A DNA stretch of 48,693 nucleotides from RUG708 sp050946535 (GCA_050946535.1 JBMNUZ010000013.1:1-48693); one strand, 5' to 3'; positions 8,006 through 17,312 are shown, counted from the first letter of the stretch. The notes: generated by a model from the sequence alone, not told the origin. Numbers and translations are program-made.

Positions 8006-9040
8006 CTATTTAGCAGCTTCAGCATCCTTTTCAGCCATAAATTTGGCGAGTTCGAGGATCTTGAGCGAATAACCGTACTCGTTGTCATACCAGCAGATGA
8101 TCTTGAGCAGGCGTGTTCCGATCATTCTTCCCATCTTTGCGTCGAATACCGACGTGCAAGGCTCCCCGATCATATCGTTTGAAACGACTTCGTCTTCCGT
8201 ATATCCGAGGATTCCCTTGAGGTACGTTTCACTGGCTTCCTTCATCTTCTGGCAGACTTCCTCGTATGTAGTATCTTTCTTGAGAACTACGTTGAGGTCT
8301 ACCAGCGAGACATCGGCCGAAGGAATTCTGTAAGCTATGCCTGTGAGTTTTCCGTCAACTTCAGGAATTACAAGACCTACCGCCTTTGCAGCACCTGTTG
8401 TCGTAGGAATGATATTGCTGAAAGCCGAGCGGCCTCTGCGCCAGTCGCTCATATTACGCATATCTACGACTCTCTGCTTGGCTGTAGCTGCGTGGATGGT
8501 CGACATAAGACCGTGCTCTACTCCGAAGTTGTCCTGGAGCACCTTTACCGCAGGAGCGAGACAGTTTGTGGTACACGATGCGTTTGAAACGACCTTCATA
8601 TCGCTGGTGTATTTATCTGTATTTACGCCGCATACGAAAGTAGGTGTAACCTTGTCCTTTGCCGGAGCAGTGATGATAACCTTCTTGGCACCGCCTTCTA
8701 TATGGGCCATGGCTTTCTCGGTCGTGGTGAACTGGCCTGTTCCTTCGATGATATAGTCAGCTCCGTACTTTCCCCAAGGAATTGGTGACTGACCCTCAAG
8801 CACAGGTACCTTCCTACCATTGATGATCAGATATTTTTCTCCATTTTCCTCTGACTTGTCCAGTGTACCCTGGAAACGGCCGAATACTGAGTCATATTTA
8901 AGCATGTAGACCATATAGTCGAGATCTACATTTCGGTAGTTTATGGCAGCTATCTCGAAGTTGTCCGGATCCGCTGCTGCAATTCTGATAATTACTCTGC
9001 TGATACGTCCGAAACCATTAATACCGATCCTGATCGCCAT
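8006..9040 (-). CDS. gap: Glyceraldehyde-3-phosphate dehydrogenase, type I
   Basis: 344 residues; the NAD-dependent glycolytic step from glyceraldehyde-3-phosphate to 1,3-bisphosphoglycerate. The Rossmann start is MAIRIGINGFGRISR, the catalytic Cys is in SNASCTTNCLAP, the phosphate/specificity region is TGAAKAVGLVIPE, and the C-terminus holds WYDNEYGYS. The start at ATG 9038-9040 is set by GGAG 6-7 nt upstream; an upstream extension of 25 codons would add an AT-rich, non-homologous stretch. The gene stands alone with its own terminator. The upstream 80 bp is very AT-rich, and I could not pick a single best promoter there. Confidence 0.97.
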   Translation of the reverse strand: MAIRIGINGFGRISRVIIRIAAADPDNFEIAAINYRNVDLDYMVYMLKYDSVFGRFQGTLDKSEENGEKYLIINGRKVPVLEGQSPIPWGKYGADYIIEGTGQFTTTEKAMAHIEGGAKKVIITAPAKDKVTPTFVCGVNTDKYTSDMKVVSNASCTTNCLAPAVKVLQDNFGVEHGLMSTIHAATAKQRVVDMRNMSDWRRGRSAFSNIIPTTTGAAKAVGLVIPEVDGKLTGIAYRIPSADVSLVDLNVVLKKDTTYEEVCQKMKEASETYLKGILGYTEDEVVSNDMIGEPCTSVFDAKMGRMIGTRLLKIICWYDNEYGYSLKILELAKFMAEKDAEAAK

Positions 9041-9258
9041 TTTTGTCTCCTTTTTCAATTTTAATAATATATATATGCACATAAGCAAAATGTCTTGCTT
9101 AAAACATTTTAGCATAGTGAGAGCAATTCGTCTATTTCACCGGATAATTAAAAAAATAACATTGATTTTACATTTATTAGGTGTTATTCATACCAATGTA
9201 AAGTCTCATGCTCAGCATTTTACACGCTTTTTCACGTTTCTGCCGCGCCTATATTAGT

Positions 9259-9287
9259 TTGTATATAAAATATATTTGTTGTATAAT
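9259..9287 (+). promoter_or_regulatory. Sigma-A promoter of the acidic-protein gene
   Basis: TTGTAT (9259-9264), a 17-bp spacer and TATAAT (9282-9287). A small stem-loop, GACCG/CGGTC (about 9299-9314), lies in the leader before the ribosome binding site. Confidence 0.75.
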
Positions 9288-9346
9288 TTATCTAAATGAC
9301 CGTTTATACGGTCTCAAATCATTGAAAAAAGGAGTTTATTATCAAT

Positions 9347-9886
9347 ATGGAAAAGAAGACAGAGTCAGACAGAGTTTTCAAATTCGATGAAAACCGCAAT
9401 CTCTATGCCGTCGACTATGAAAGAAACGTATACAGAGGCACGCTGGACGAAGCTCTCGAACTTTCTCAGACCGAGATGTTCCAGCTGAAGCGCAGCCCTG
9501 AAACGGAAAAGTATTTCGAAGATACAGAAGCAGGCTACTGCCTCTTCGGCAAGAACGAGCCTCTCGGCTACTTCGCAAAGCAGGACGTAACGCAGAATCT
9601 CTTCATTCTCGACTCGCAGAACATAACCGAGATGAACAAATACGACGTACTCGCAAATCTCAGGGAATTCTGCGATCACCTCTACGGCGAGGACCGCGGC
9701 GAAGACGATATCATAGAGGCTTTCGGCAACTTTGAGGAAAACGGATCCTCCACGTCAAACGAGATCAAGTTCGACGAAGGCGAAGGAAACAACGTCATCG
9801 TCCACATCGACGTCGATGGTGCCACAAAATTTGTATTCAACATCGACGACGAAGGCATGATAAAGAGCATCGACATCGCCGAATAA
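9347..9886 (+). CDS. Acidic protein of unknown function
   Basis: 179 residues, rich in Asp and Glu, with no signal peptide or membrane segment. I do not recognise a family. The N-terminal half (FDENRNLYAVDYERNVYRGT) looks like a small beta-rich domain, and the C-terminal part (about 120-179) is strongly acidic and ends in alternating hydrophobic/acidic strands. It has its own consensus promoter and a terminator, so it is a single-gene unit divergent from gap. GGAG lies 12 nt before the ATG, which is long; an ATT codon closer to it is in frame, but ATT starts are rare. It is very likely a real gene; the function is open. Confidence 0.75.
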   Translation: MEKKTESDRVFKFDENRNLYAVDYERNVYRGTLDEALELSQTEMFQLKRSPETEKYFEDTEAGYCLFGKNEPLGYFAKQDVTQNLFILDSQNITEMNKYDVLANLREFCDHLYGEDRGEDDIIEAFGNFEENGSSTSNEIKFDEGEGNNVIVHIDVDGATKFVFNIDDEGMIKSIDIAE

Positions 9887-9991
9887 CGCTGCGCCGTTTC
9901 AGTTTTCCGTTTAATTCCGGACGCTTTTCACACCTGGCGCAGGCAGCTCAGATCGTTAATTTAATATCAGCAATATACAGAAATATACAAA

Positions 9992-10029
9992 CCGGATGCA
10001 TTTTTATGAAATGCACCCGGCTTTTTTTC
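9992..10029 (+). terminator. Terminator, possibly bidirectional
   Basis: CCGG-TGCATTT / AAATGCA-CCGG (9992-10020) is followed on the plus strand by CTTTTTTTC. On the minus strand it is followed by TTTGTATATTT, so it may also end the lpdA transcript, which has no other clear terminator. Confidence 0.85.
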
Positions 10030-10091
10030 TTAATTTTGTTTAACAGCGGGGCTTATAACGCTTCAGCGCAGCTGATGACGCTGACCGCCGT

Positions 10092-11525
10092 TTATTTCTC
10101 CGCCGGCGGCTCGAACAATCTCAGGACTTCCGTGATGCCTTCGCTGAATGTCGGATGAGGATGTACGACGTCGGCCATTTCCTCGATGGTCAGGCCGTTG
10201 GCTACAGCCTCTGCGAACTCGCTGACCATATCGGTGGCACGCGCGCACATGAGCTGTGCCCCGAGTATTTTCCGCGTATCCTTGTCAGCAACCACTTTGA
10301 TGAATCCGCGTTCCTGCTGGGAGAGCACGCTCTTGCTGTTGGCCATCATAGGATATTTGCGCGACTCTGCATTTATGCCCTTCTTCTTCGCTTCATCGAG
10401 CGTCATGCCGGTATACGCTATCTCAGGATCTGTATAGACACATCCCGGAACTACGGACAGATTTTCCAGGTCATCTTCGTGTCTGATGATTTTGATCACG
10501 TTTCTGGCCTCCGCGGACGCTACATGCGCCAGCTCGACTCCGCCCGTGACATCTCCGATCGCGTAGATATCCGGACACGATGTGCGCATCTCGTCATCGG
10601 TTCTAATATATCTGCCGTTCATTTCCACCGAAAAGCCGTTTCCGAAAAGGCCATCCGTCTGCGGGACTCTCCCCGCAGCCATCAGGACCTGCTCCGCGTC
10701 TGTGTATTGTTCCTTTCCCTTTTCGGTGTATCTGCAGCGTATCATGCCGTCGTCGAGACGTTCGAAGCTCTTCACCATGGCTCCCGTGTGAATGTCTGTG
10801 CCTCTCTTCTTCAGAATCATCTTTATGCTCTGCGAAAACTCTTTGTCGAGAGGGCCCAGCAGTCTCGAAGCACCTTCGAGGATAGTGACCTCAGAGCCGA
10901 GTCCGGTGTATATAGTGGCGAACTCGATTCCGATCACGCCGCCTCCGACGATGACGAGGCTCACTGGCCTTTTTTCGTTTACGATAAACTCGTCGCTCGT
11001 CATCACGCCTTCGAGATCAGCGCCCGGTACAGGAAGGATTCCAGGCTTGGAACCTGTGGCGATGATGATGTTTCCGGCAGTAATCGTTTCTGACGGCCCG
11101 CCCTGCCTGTCGTCCGGCTTTCTAATCTCTATCTCGTGAGCGGATACGATCGTGCCGAGTCCGCTGTAAATCGAGACTCCGGCCTTCCTGAGCATTTTTT
11201 CGACACCGTCTGCGAGCTGCTGGCTCACCTCGCTGCGCCTTTTCTGCAGCTCTTTCATGTCTATGTCGGCTTTATATTCATCGTAGACCGCTCCGCCGTT
11301 TCCCACGCGCATCTTGATTCCCGGCACGCCGCTGTTTATCCTGCGCACTATCTCGCTCGAATGCATCAGCGTTTTTGTGGGAATGCAGCCTCTGTGCAGA
11401 CATGTGCCGCCGACTGCGGAAAATTCTATCAGTGCTGTCTTCATGCCCGAGGATGCTGCCTGCTGAGCCGCTACGTAGCCGCCCGGGCCTCCTCCTATAA
11501 CAGCTATGTCGTACATGTATTCCAT
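10092..11525 (-). CDS. lpdA: Dihydrolipoyl dehydrogenase (glycine cleavage L-protein)
   Basis: 477 residues. It reoxidises the dihydrolipoyl arm of GcvH with NAD+. The FAD-binding motif is GGGPGG (about 11-16), the redox disulfide is Cys42/Cys47 in GGTCLHRGCIPTK, the NAD-binding motif is VGGGVIG, and the C-terminal His-Glu pair is in HPHPTFSE. There is no N-terminal lipoyl domain. It is the last gene of the gcv operon, which fixes its role as L-protein. The start is uncertain: AAAGGAG lies 14 nt before the first ATG, and a second ATG three codons on gives MYDIAVIGGG, the usual start of the family. Confidence 0.95.
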   Translation of the reverse strand: MEYMYDIAVIGGGPGGYVAAQQAASSGMKTALIEFSAVGGTCLHRGCIPTKTLMHSSEIVRRINSGVPGIKMRVGNGGAVYDEYKADIDMKELQKRRSEVSQQLADGVEKMLRKAGVSIYSGLGTIVSAHEIEIRKPDDRQGGPSETITAGNIIIATGSKPGILPVPGADLEGVMTSDEFIVNEKRPVSLVIVGGGVIGIEFATIYTGLGSEVTILEGASRLLGPLDKEFSQSIKMILKKRGTDIHTGAMVKSFERLDDGMIRCRYTEKGKEQYTDAEQVLMAAGRVPQTDGLFGNGFSVEMNGRYIRTDDEMRTSCPDIYAIGDVTGGVELAHVASAEARNVIKIIRHEDDLENLSVVPGCVYTDPEIAYTGMTLDEAKKKGINAESRKYPMMANSKSVLSQQERGFIKVVADKDTRKILGAQLMCARATDMVSEFAEAVANGLTIEEMADVVHPHPTFSEGITEVLRLFEPPAEK

Positions 11526-11591
11526 GGTTTCCGTTTTTTCTCCTTTATAAAACGGCAGACTGCCGTGAGACAGTCTGTCGGTGTGCGCGGC

Positions 11592-12587
11592 TCAGCTGAA
11601 AAGCTTTGCCAGATCATCACGCATTTTCACTTTTTCCTTTTCGACAGGAAGCGAAAGGATATTCTCCGACATCGCGCAGTCGTCGAATTCCTCCCCGATG
11701 AGTGACTTCTGCGCCCTCTGGATCATGTCCTGATCCATCGCGTCGGAATAGATGACACAATCCATTACGCTGTCGCCGTCCGTCTGGATCCTGATTTCCG
11801 TTTCTCCCCAGTCGAAACGTCCTTTTTTAGTGTAGTCTGCCGCAGGCATTTCTCTGCCGTAAACCCACTCAGGGGATTCGAAGACTTTCTCTCTTTCGGA
11901 AATTTCCGCGGCGCTGCCTTCAGGAAACTCGTACCGCCCTGGCTCGCTGCCGTAGATGCGCCCGAAAGCTTCTGTAAGAGCATTCTCGAGCCTTTCGACC
12001 GTGACATCCTGTGACAGATCGTGAAGGTTGACGACGCGTGATTTGACCGACTTCACGCCTTTCGACGCCAGTTTCGACTTCGACGGGCTGAGGAACTTCT
12101 TCATCTTTTCTGTGTCGGCATCGATCAGCAGCGTACCGTGATGATACATATACGGACCGGAACGGTAGAAGGCGTTGCCTGAAAACTTCAGGCCGCCGGC
12201 CGTGATATCGTTTCTGCCCGTCTTTTCCGCGTCGATTCCGAAACTCTTTACCGCCTCGAGAATCACGTTCAGCTGCTTTTCAAGGTCGTAAGTACCTTTC
12301 TGTGCGCAGAACGTAAAATTCAGATTGCCGAGGTCGTGAAAAACCGCTCCGCCGCCCGAAAGCCTGCGCACTATTTTCCCGCCGGAGCTTCTGAAAAGCT
12401 CGTCGTTTACCTCTGCTCTGAGATTCTGATTCCGGCCTATAACTATAGTATTCGCATTCTGCCACAGAAACAGAACGCATTCGTGCTTTCCGGTGTGCAT
12501 CGTGATATATTCCTCGGTGGCTATGTTGAGCGCCGGCTTTGTCACCTTTGAAATATATACGAGAGGTTTCACGTTACTCGAAGTCAT
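11592..12587 (-). CDS. lplA: Lipoate-protein ligase A
   Basis: 331 residues. It attaches lipoate to acceptor lysines, here most likely GcvH. The catalytic-domain motifs are RRLSGGGAVFHDLGNLNF (lipoyl-adenylate loop) and KFSGNAFY, and GTLLID follows. A C-terminal accessory domain occupies about 250-331. It overlaps gcvPB by 14 nt and lies 66 nt before lpdA, so it is co-expressed with its substrate. This suggests salvage of exogenous lipoate; no lipA/lipB is in the window. Confidence 0.93.
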   Translation of the reverse strand: MTSSNVKPLVYISKVTKPALNIATEEYITMHTGKHECVLFLWQNANTIVIGRNQNLRAEVNDELFRSSGGKIVRRLSGGGAVFHDLGNLNFTFCAQKGTYDLEKQLNVILEAVKSFGIDAEKTGRNDITAGGLKFSGNAFYRSGPYMYHHGTLLIDADTEKMKKFLSPSKSKLASKGVKSVKSRVVNLHDLSQDVTVERLENALTEAFGRIYGSEPGRYEFPEGSAAEISEREKVFESPEWVYGREMPAADYTKKGRFDWGETEIRIQTDGDSVMDCVIYSDAMDQDMIQRAQKSLIGEEFDDCAMSENILSLPVEKEKVKMRDDLAKLFS

Positions 12588-13944
12588 ATTTTACAACAGG
12601 CTTTCTCGCTGCTTTGACCTCATCAGGACGTGTGATATACGCGGTATGAGGCGATCCGTGCAGATATTCAGGATCTTCGACAGCCTTGTCATATATTTCA
12701 TTCAGTGAATCCGCCAGATATTCGAGACTTTCCTTAGGTTCCGTCTCTGTAGGCTCTACCATGAGCGCTTCGTTCACGATAAGCGGGAAGTACATTGTAG
12801 GCGGATGGATTCCGTAATCCATGAGAGATTTTGCCACGTCGAGAGCCGTGACGCCGTGTTCCTTCTTCATCTTCTCCATCGAAATCACGAATTCGTGCAT
12901 GAAGTGAACGCCTGACGGCGAGGTCTCATACTTGTCCGAGATAAGGCTGAGCAGGTAATTTGCATTGAGCACCGCGTTCTGCGAAACCTCAGCGAGCCCG
13001 TTTCCGCCGAGCATCTTGATGTATGTGAGCGCTCTGACGACGACCAGGAAGTTGCATGAAAACGACCTCATATGCTCAGGCAGGAAGTCTCTCAGGAATT
13101 CCCTGCATCCGACAGGGCCCGCTCCCGGTCCTCCGCATGCGTGAGGCGTCGAGAACGTCTTGTGAAGATTCAGGTGAACGACGTCGAAGCCCATGTCTCC
13201 CGGACGGGCTTTCCCAACTACAGCGTTGAGATTTGCACCGTCGTAGTAGCAGAGACCGCCGGCGTCGTGTATGATCTTCGTGATCTCTTTGATGTTTCTG
13301 TCGAATATTCCGAGCGTATTAGGATTCGTCAGCATAAGGCCGGCGGTATCTGGTCCGACTGCCTCTCTGAGCGCGTCGAGATCGACCAGCCCGTCCTCCG
13401 TAGAAGCTACGTTCACTATCTGGAATCCGGCCATAGATGCGCTCGCCGGATTTGTACCGTGTGCAGAATCCGGAACTATGATCTTCGTTCTCGCCTTGTC
13501 TCCCCTGCTGTCGTGATATTTCTTTATAGTGAGAAGACCGGTAAATTCGCCGTGTGCTCCTGCAGAAGGCTGAAGCGTCATCGCGTCCATTCCCGTGATT
13601 TCGCAGAGAGCGCTCTTCATCTCCTCTATGACTTCTGTGCATCCCTGTACGGTTTCGGCAGGCTGCAGCGGATGTATGTCTGTAAAGCCAGGAAGCCCAG
13701 CCTCTCTCTCGTTTATCTTCGGGTTGTATTTCATGGTGCACGAACCGAGCGGAATCATGCCGTCGTTCAAGCCGAAGACTTCCTTTTCGAGCTCTGCATA
13801 GTGTCTGGAAAGTTCCGTTTCCGAAATCTCAGGCAGGCGTGGTTTGTTTTTCCTCTCATTGCCAGGCACGTACTCCGGCACATCGCATTCAGGCAGCACG
13901 CTGAGTCTGCGGCCCTTCGATCCTGATTCAAAGACGAGTTTCAT
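12574..13944 (-). CDS. gcvPB: Glycine dehydrogenase (decarboxylating) subunit 2
   Basis: 456 residues; the C-terminal half of P-protein, holding the PLP-binding Lys262 in HLNLHKTFSTPHACGGPG. It decarboxylates glycine and passes aminomethyl to the lipoyl arm of GcvH. The split P-protein is the form typical of Gram-positive anaerobes and archaea. Its ATG overlaps the gcvPA stop by one base (TAATG), indicating translational coupling. Confidence 0.96.
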   Translation of the reverse strand: MKLVFESGSKGRRLSVLPECDVPEYVPGNERKNKPRLPEISETELSRHYAELEKEVFGLNDGMIPLGSCTMKYNPKINEREAGLPGFTDIHPLQPAETVQGCTEVIEEMKSALCEITGMDAMTLQPSAGAHGEFTGLLTIKKYHDSRGDKARTKIIVPDSAHGTNPASASMAGFQIVNVASTEDGLVDLDALREAVGPDTAGLMLTNPNTLGIFDRNIKEITKIIHDAGGLCYYDGANLNAVVGKARPGDMGFDVVHLNLHKTFSTPHACGGPGAGPVGCREFLRDFLPEHMRSFSCNFLVVVRALTYIKMLGGNGLAEVSQNAVLNANYLLSLISDKYETSPSGVHFMHEFVISMEKMKKEHGVTALDVAKSLMDYGIHPPTMYFPLIVNEALMVEPTETEPKESLEYLADSLNEIYDKAVEDPEYLHGSPHTAYITRPDEVKAARKPVVKYDFE

Positions 13945-15275
13945 TATGCGCTCACCTCTTTTCCGGTTACCGAAGCAACTGCTGCAGCTGCTCTGTCCAT
14001 GTCCTCCCTGGTGTTCATTTCAGTGGCGCACCAGAGAATCTCTCCGTTTCCGAGCGGAAGCCCGCCGAGTATATTTTCTTTGTCAAGAGCCTTCATTATC
14101 GCATCGGTATCGGTATCCGAAACCGTCACGAACTCGTTGAAGAACTCTGCGTCGTATTTCTGTTTCAGGCCTGCTTCTGCGAGTCTGTCTCTGAGGTAAT
14201 GAGCCTTTGAGGCGCACTGCACGGCCGTCTCCCTCATGCCGTCCGGACCCATCGCGGCCATATAGACCGACGCCGCGAGTGCACAGAGAGCCTGATTGGA
14301 GCAGATGTTCGATCCGGCCTTTTCGCGCCTGATGTGCTGCTCTCTCGCCTGAAGCGTCAGCACGAACGATCTTCTGCCTTCCGTATCGACTGTTTCGCCG
14401 ATTATTCTGCCCGGAAGCTTTCTTTCGAGCTTCTGTGTGGCAGCCATGAATCCGAGATAAGGTCCGCCGTATGCCATGTCGATTCCGAGAGGCTGGCCTT
14501 CGCCCACCGCTATGTCGGCGCCGAGCTCGCCCGGAGTCTCGAGATATCCCAGAGTCGTCGGATTGACGCTCATGACAGCTTTGGCACCGGCTTCGTGAGC
14601 CGCATCGATGATATCGGCCGCCGGCTCGAGAATGCCGTAATAGTTCGGCTGCTGGAAAATAACTCCCGCCGCGTCGCTGCCGGCTGCAGCTTTGAGTGTC
14701 CCGACGTCGGTGATCCCTTCTTTCGAAGGAAGTAAGATCACCTCAGTGCCGCTTCCGTAGCAATAAGTCAGAACTACATCTATAACCTTCGGATCTGTCG
14801 TCTCCGAGATAAATATCTTGCTTCTCTTTCTGTCGACGCACATGTGAGCGGCTTCGGCCGCGGCTGTGGCACCGTCGTAAACCGAAGCATTCGAAACGTC
14901 CATGCCTGTAAGCTCGCATATCATCGTCTGATATTCGAAAATCGACTGAAGCACGCCCTGATTGATCTCAGGCTGATAAGGCGTATATGCTGTGACGAAG
15001 TTTTCGTTCGTCGTCACTTCTTTTACGATTGCCGGAATGTAATGCCAGTATGCACCTGCTCCTCTGAAGATCGATCCGTAGACCTTGTTTTTTGAAGCCA
15101 GCGACTTCATTTCACGGTCGACCTCGAGCTCCGACTTCCCGTCTGGAAGATCGAGTCCGTCAGCCAGCATTACATCGTCAGGAACATCGGCGTAAAGATC
15201 GTCAAAGCTTTCCGCTCCGACGTCCTTCAGCATCTCCTTCTGTTCTTCCGGTGTGTTTGGAATATATGAACCCAT
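13944..15275 (-). CDS. gcvPA: Glycine dehydrogenase (decarboxylating) subunit 1
   Basis: 443 residues; the N-terminal half of the P-protein dimer. The start YIPNTPEEQKEML is characteristic, and SVYDGATAAAEA and EGQPLGIDMAYGGPYLGF match the aminotransferase-fold core. Like other GcvPA subunits it lacks the PLP lysine, which is in GcvPB. AAGGAAG lies before the ATG. It lies 20 nt after gcvH. Confidence 0.96.
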   Translation of the reverse strand: MGSYIPNTPEEQKEMLKDVGAESFDDLYADVPDDVMLADGLDLPDGKSELEVDREMKSLASKNKVYGSIFRGAGAYWHYIPAIVKEVTTNENFVTAYTPYQPEINQGVLQSIFEYQTMICELTGMDVSNASVYDGATAAAEAAHMCVDRKRSKIFISETTDPKVIDVVLTYCYGSGTEVILLPSKEGITDVGTLKAAAGSDAAGVIFQQPNYYGILEPAADIIDAAHEAGAKAVMSVNPTTLGYLETPGELGADIAVGEGQPLGIDMAYGGPYLGFMAATQKLERKLPGRIIGETVDTEGRRSFVLTLQAREQHIRREKAGSNICSNQALCALAASVYMAAMGPDGMRETAVQCASKAHYLRDRLAEAGLKQKYDAEFFNEFVTVSDTDTDAIMKALDKENILGGLPLGNGEILWCATEMNTREDMDRAAAAVASVTGKEVSA

Positions 15276-15295
15276 TTATAGCTTCCTTTCCGGTA

Positions 15296-15673
15296 CTACT
15301 CCTCTTCTGCGCATGATTTCTCGTATTCCTCTGCAGAAAGGAGATCTTCATATGCTGTTACTCCGGATACCTTGATGAGCCATGAGCCGTAAGGATCCTC
15401 GTTCAGTTTTTCCGGAGCATCTGCGAGATCTTCATTTACCTCTTCTACAACACCCGTAACAGGGCTGAATATATCCGATACTGCCTTGACCGATTCGACA
15501 TCCGCGAATGATTCGCCGACTTCGACGCTGTCGCCTGCCTCCGGGAGATTTACGAACACGATGTCGCCGAGAGAATCCTGCGCGTAATCGGTGATTCCCA
15601 CTAACGTAAGGCCGTCTTCTTCTCTGATCCACTCGTGTGAAGCTGTATACTTGAGATCTGATGGATGATTCAT
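15296..15673 (-). CDS. gcvH: Glycine cleavage H-protein
   Basis: 125 residues. It carries the lipoyl arm that shuttles aminomethyl between P- and T-proteins. The lipoylation site is Lys63 in DVESVKAVSDIFSP. Family landmarks are HEWIREEDG, GITDYAQDSLGDIVFV and GSWLIKV. AGGAGG lies 5 nt before the ATG. It is the second gene of the operon, 62 nt after gcvT. Confidence 0.97.
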   Translation of the reverse strand: MNHPSDLKYTASHEWIREEDGLTLVGITDYAQDSLGDIVFVNLPEAGDSVEVGESFADVESVKAVSDIFSPVTGVVEEVNEDLADAPEKLNEDPYGSWLIKVSGVTAYEDLLSAEEYEKSCAEEE

Positions 15674-15735
15674 TCTTTCCTCCTGTTTTCCTTTTCCGGA
15701 TTTATTGATCTGTCTTGATTATACACTAATATCGA

Positions 15736-16818
15736 TTAATCTGCTCTCTTGTAGAACGGAAGCGGTGCTGCTTCGATCTCGACTCTGCGGCCGCGGACGT
15801 CTGCTTCCATGACAGTTCCCGGCACGGCATATTTTTCTTCTACGTATCCCATTGCCAGCGGCTGGTTCAGGTACGCGCAGTACGTTCCTGACGTCGTAAA
15901 GCCGACTTTTCTGTCACCGATGTAGATATCTTCTTTCTCCCTTACGATGCCTTTGCCTTTTATTCTGAAGCCGACGCGTTTGTACGGAGTCCCCTTCTCT
16001 TCGATGGCTTTTTTGCCGATGAAATTTTCTTTATTCATCTTGACTGCAAATCCGAGATCCGCCTCGAGCGGCGTTATGTCTTCGTTGAGATCGTTGCCGT
16101 AAAGCGGCATGCCTGCTTCGAGCCTGAGCGTGTCTTTCGCTCCCAGCCCAACCGGGAGTATGCCCTCGTCTTTTCCTGCTTCCAGGATGAGATCCCAGAG
16201 TTTTACGAGATTTTCTCTTTTCGTGTAGATTTCGAAACCTTTTTCACCCGTATATCCCGTTCTGGAGATCATGCACTTCATGCCCTGAATATCCGAATCA
16301 GTTTTAAACGTATAGTATTTTTCAGGAATTCCTCCCTCTGCGGTTATCTTCTTGAGAACCGTTTCGGCCTTCGGCCCCTGAAGCGAAAGAGGTCCGATTT
16401 CATCGGAAATATCCTTTATATCTGCGCCTGACGAATGTGCTTTCATCCACTCTACATCGGACGTATGAGTCTCGGCGTTTACCACGACCATGTATTTGTC
16501 CTCTGCGACCCTGAATGTGATCATATCGTCCTTGATGCCGCCGTTTTCATTGCACATCATTCCGTAGCGCGCCGATCCCACTTTCAGGCTCGTGTAGTCG
16601 TTCGTAAGCAGCATGTTTATAGCTTCGAGAGCTTTCGGCCCGCTGATGAGCACTTCGCCGTAATGCGAAATGTCAAAGAGGCCGCACGCTTCGCGCACAG
16701 CCATGTGTTCTGCCTTTATGCCGGTCTTGTACTGGACCGGCATCTGGTAGCCGCCGAAATTAAACATCCTGGCGTTGTTTTTCAGATGTGTCTCATAAAG
16801 AGGCGTCTTTAATTCCAT
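15736..16818 (-). CDS. gcvT: Aminomethyltransferase (glycine cleavage T-protein)
   Basis: 360 residues. It releases ammonia from the aminomethyl-lipoyl arm and forms 5,10-methylene-THF. It starts LKTPLYETHLKNNARMFNFGG. VREACGLFDISHYGEV, the folate-binding core, RTGYTGEKGFEIY and a C-terminal barrel with GYVEEKYAVPGT are all present. GGAGG lies 7 nt before the ATG. It is the first gene of the operon, directly under the glycine riboswitch. Confidence 0.97.
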   Translation of the reverse strand: MELKTPLYETHLKNNARMFNFGGYQMPVQYKTGIKAEHMAVREACGLFDISHYGEVLISGPKALEAINMLLTNDYTSLKVGSARYGMMCNENGGIKDDMITFRVAEDKYMVVVNAETHTSDVEWMKAHSSGADIKDISDEIGPLSLQGPKAETVLKKITAEGGIPEKYYTFKTDSDIQGMKCMISRTGYTGEKGFEIYTKRENLVKLWDLILEAGKDEGILPVGLGAKDTLRLEAGMPLYGNDLNEDITPLEADLGFAVKMNKENFIGKKAIEEKGTPYKRVGFRIKGKGIVREKEDIYIGDRKVGFTTSGTYCAYLNQPLAMGYVEEKYAVPGTVMEADVRGRRVEIEAAPLPFYKRAD

Positions 16819-16853
16819 AGTTTTTCCTCCAACCGCAATGAGCCGCTCCTGAT

Positions 16854-17039
16854 AAAAAAAGAGAGACTCTGTCCGATATTATCCTGCGCTCTGTCTTTAT
16901 GCCTGAAAGAATTACCTCGTCGGCGCCATTTCTCTGGCTTTCCAGAGTATCATCCGGATGTGGTCCCCTTTACCTGAGAGTTTGCAGCCGTTGCACCTTC
17001 GGTTCCGCCCATGATCATTCGGGCGGCATCTCCCACATC
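16854..17039 (-). ncRNA. Tandem glycine riboswitch
   Basis: Aptamer I (16957-17039) is closed by GATGTGG/CCACATC. It contains GGGAGATGCC, ACCGAAGGTGCAA and CTCTCAGGTAAAGGGGACC, the classic glycine-riboswitch signature. Aptamer II (about 16889-16950) contains CTCTGGAAAG, GCGCCGACGAGGTAA and TTTCAGGCATAAAGACAGAG. A T-tract at 16854-16860 (minus strand) follows CTCTC, which can pair with AAAGACAGAG, the 3' strand of aptamer II P1. Glycine binding would hold P1 and prevent this terminator, an ON switch as known for gcvT. The aptamers are recognised directly; the switching scheme is inferred. Confidence 0.92.
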
Positions 17040-17153
17040 TTTCCCGCGATACATTTCCCGCCGTTTTCCATTCCGTTTCATCCGGCCGTCCTTCTCAAAC
17101 CGATGAAATTTCAGGAAAACCGCAGTTCAGATATTTAATTGTCATTAACATGA

Positions 17154-17183
17154 AATATATCACCAGACTGCAAATCGTGTCAA
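17154..17183 (-). promoter_or_regulatory. Sigma-A promoter of the gcv operon
   Basis: On the minus strand TTGACA (17178-17183), an 18-bp spacer and TATATT (17154-17159). Transcription from about 17147 would place the riboswitch some 110 nt into the leader. Confidence 0.75.
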
Positions 17184-17210
17184 TTACAGAAGGCTCTTTA
17201 TCTCAAGTAT

Positions 17211-17249
17211 ACAAAAAGGGGCGCAGCATATTTATGCTGTGCCCCTTTG
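17211..17249 (-). terminator. Terminator of the rubrerythrin gene
   Basis: On the minus strand AAAGGGGCACAGCAT pairs with ATGCTGCGCCCCTTTTT; the stem spans about 17212-17247 and ends in a T run. It lies just upstream of the gcv promoter and insulates it. Confidence 0.88.
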
Positions 17250-17312
17250 CACTCGTGACAAATTCTGTTTTGATAAACGGCAAACGCCGTCATAATCATT
17301 GAATTTACCGTA

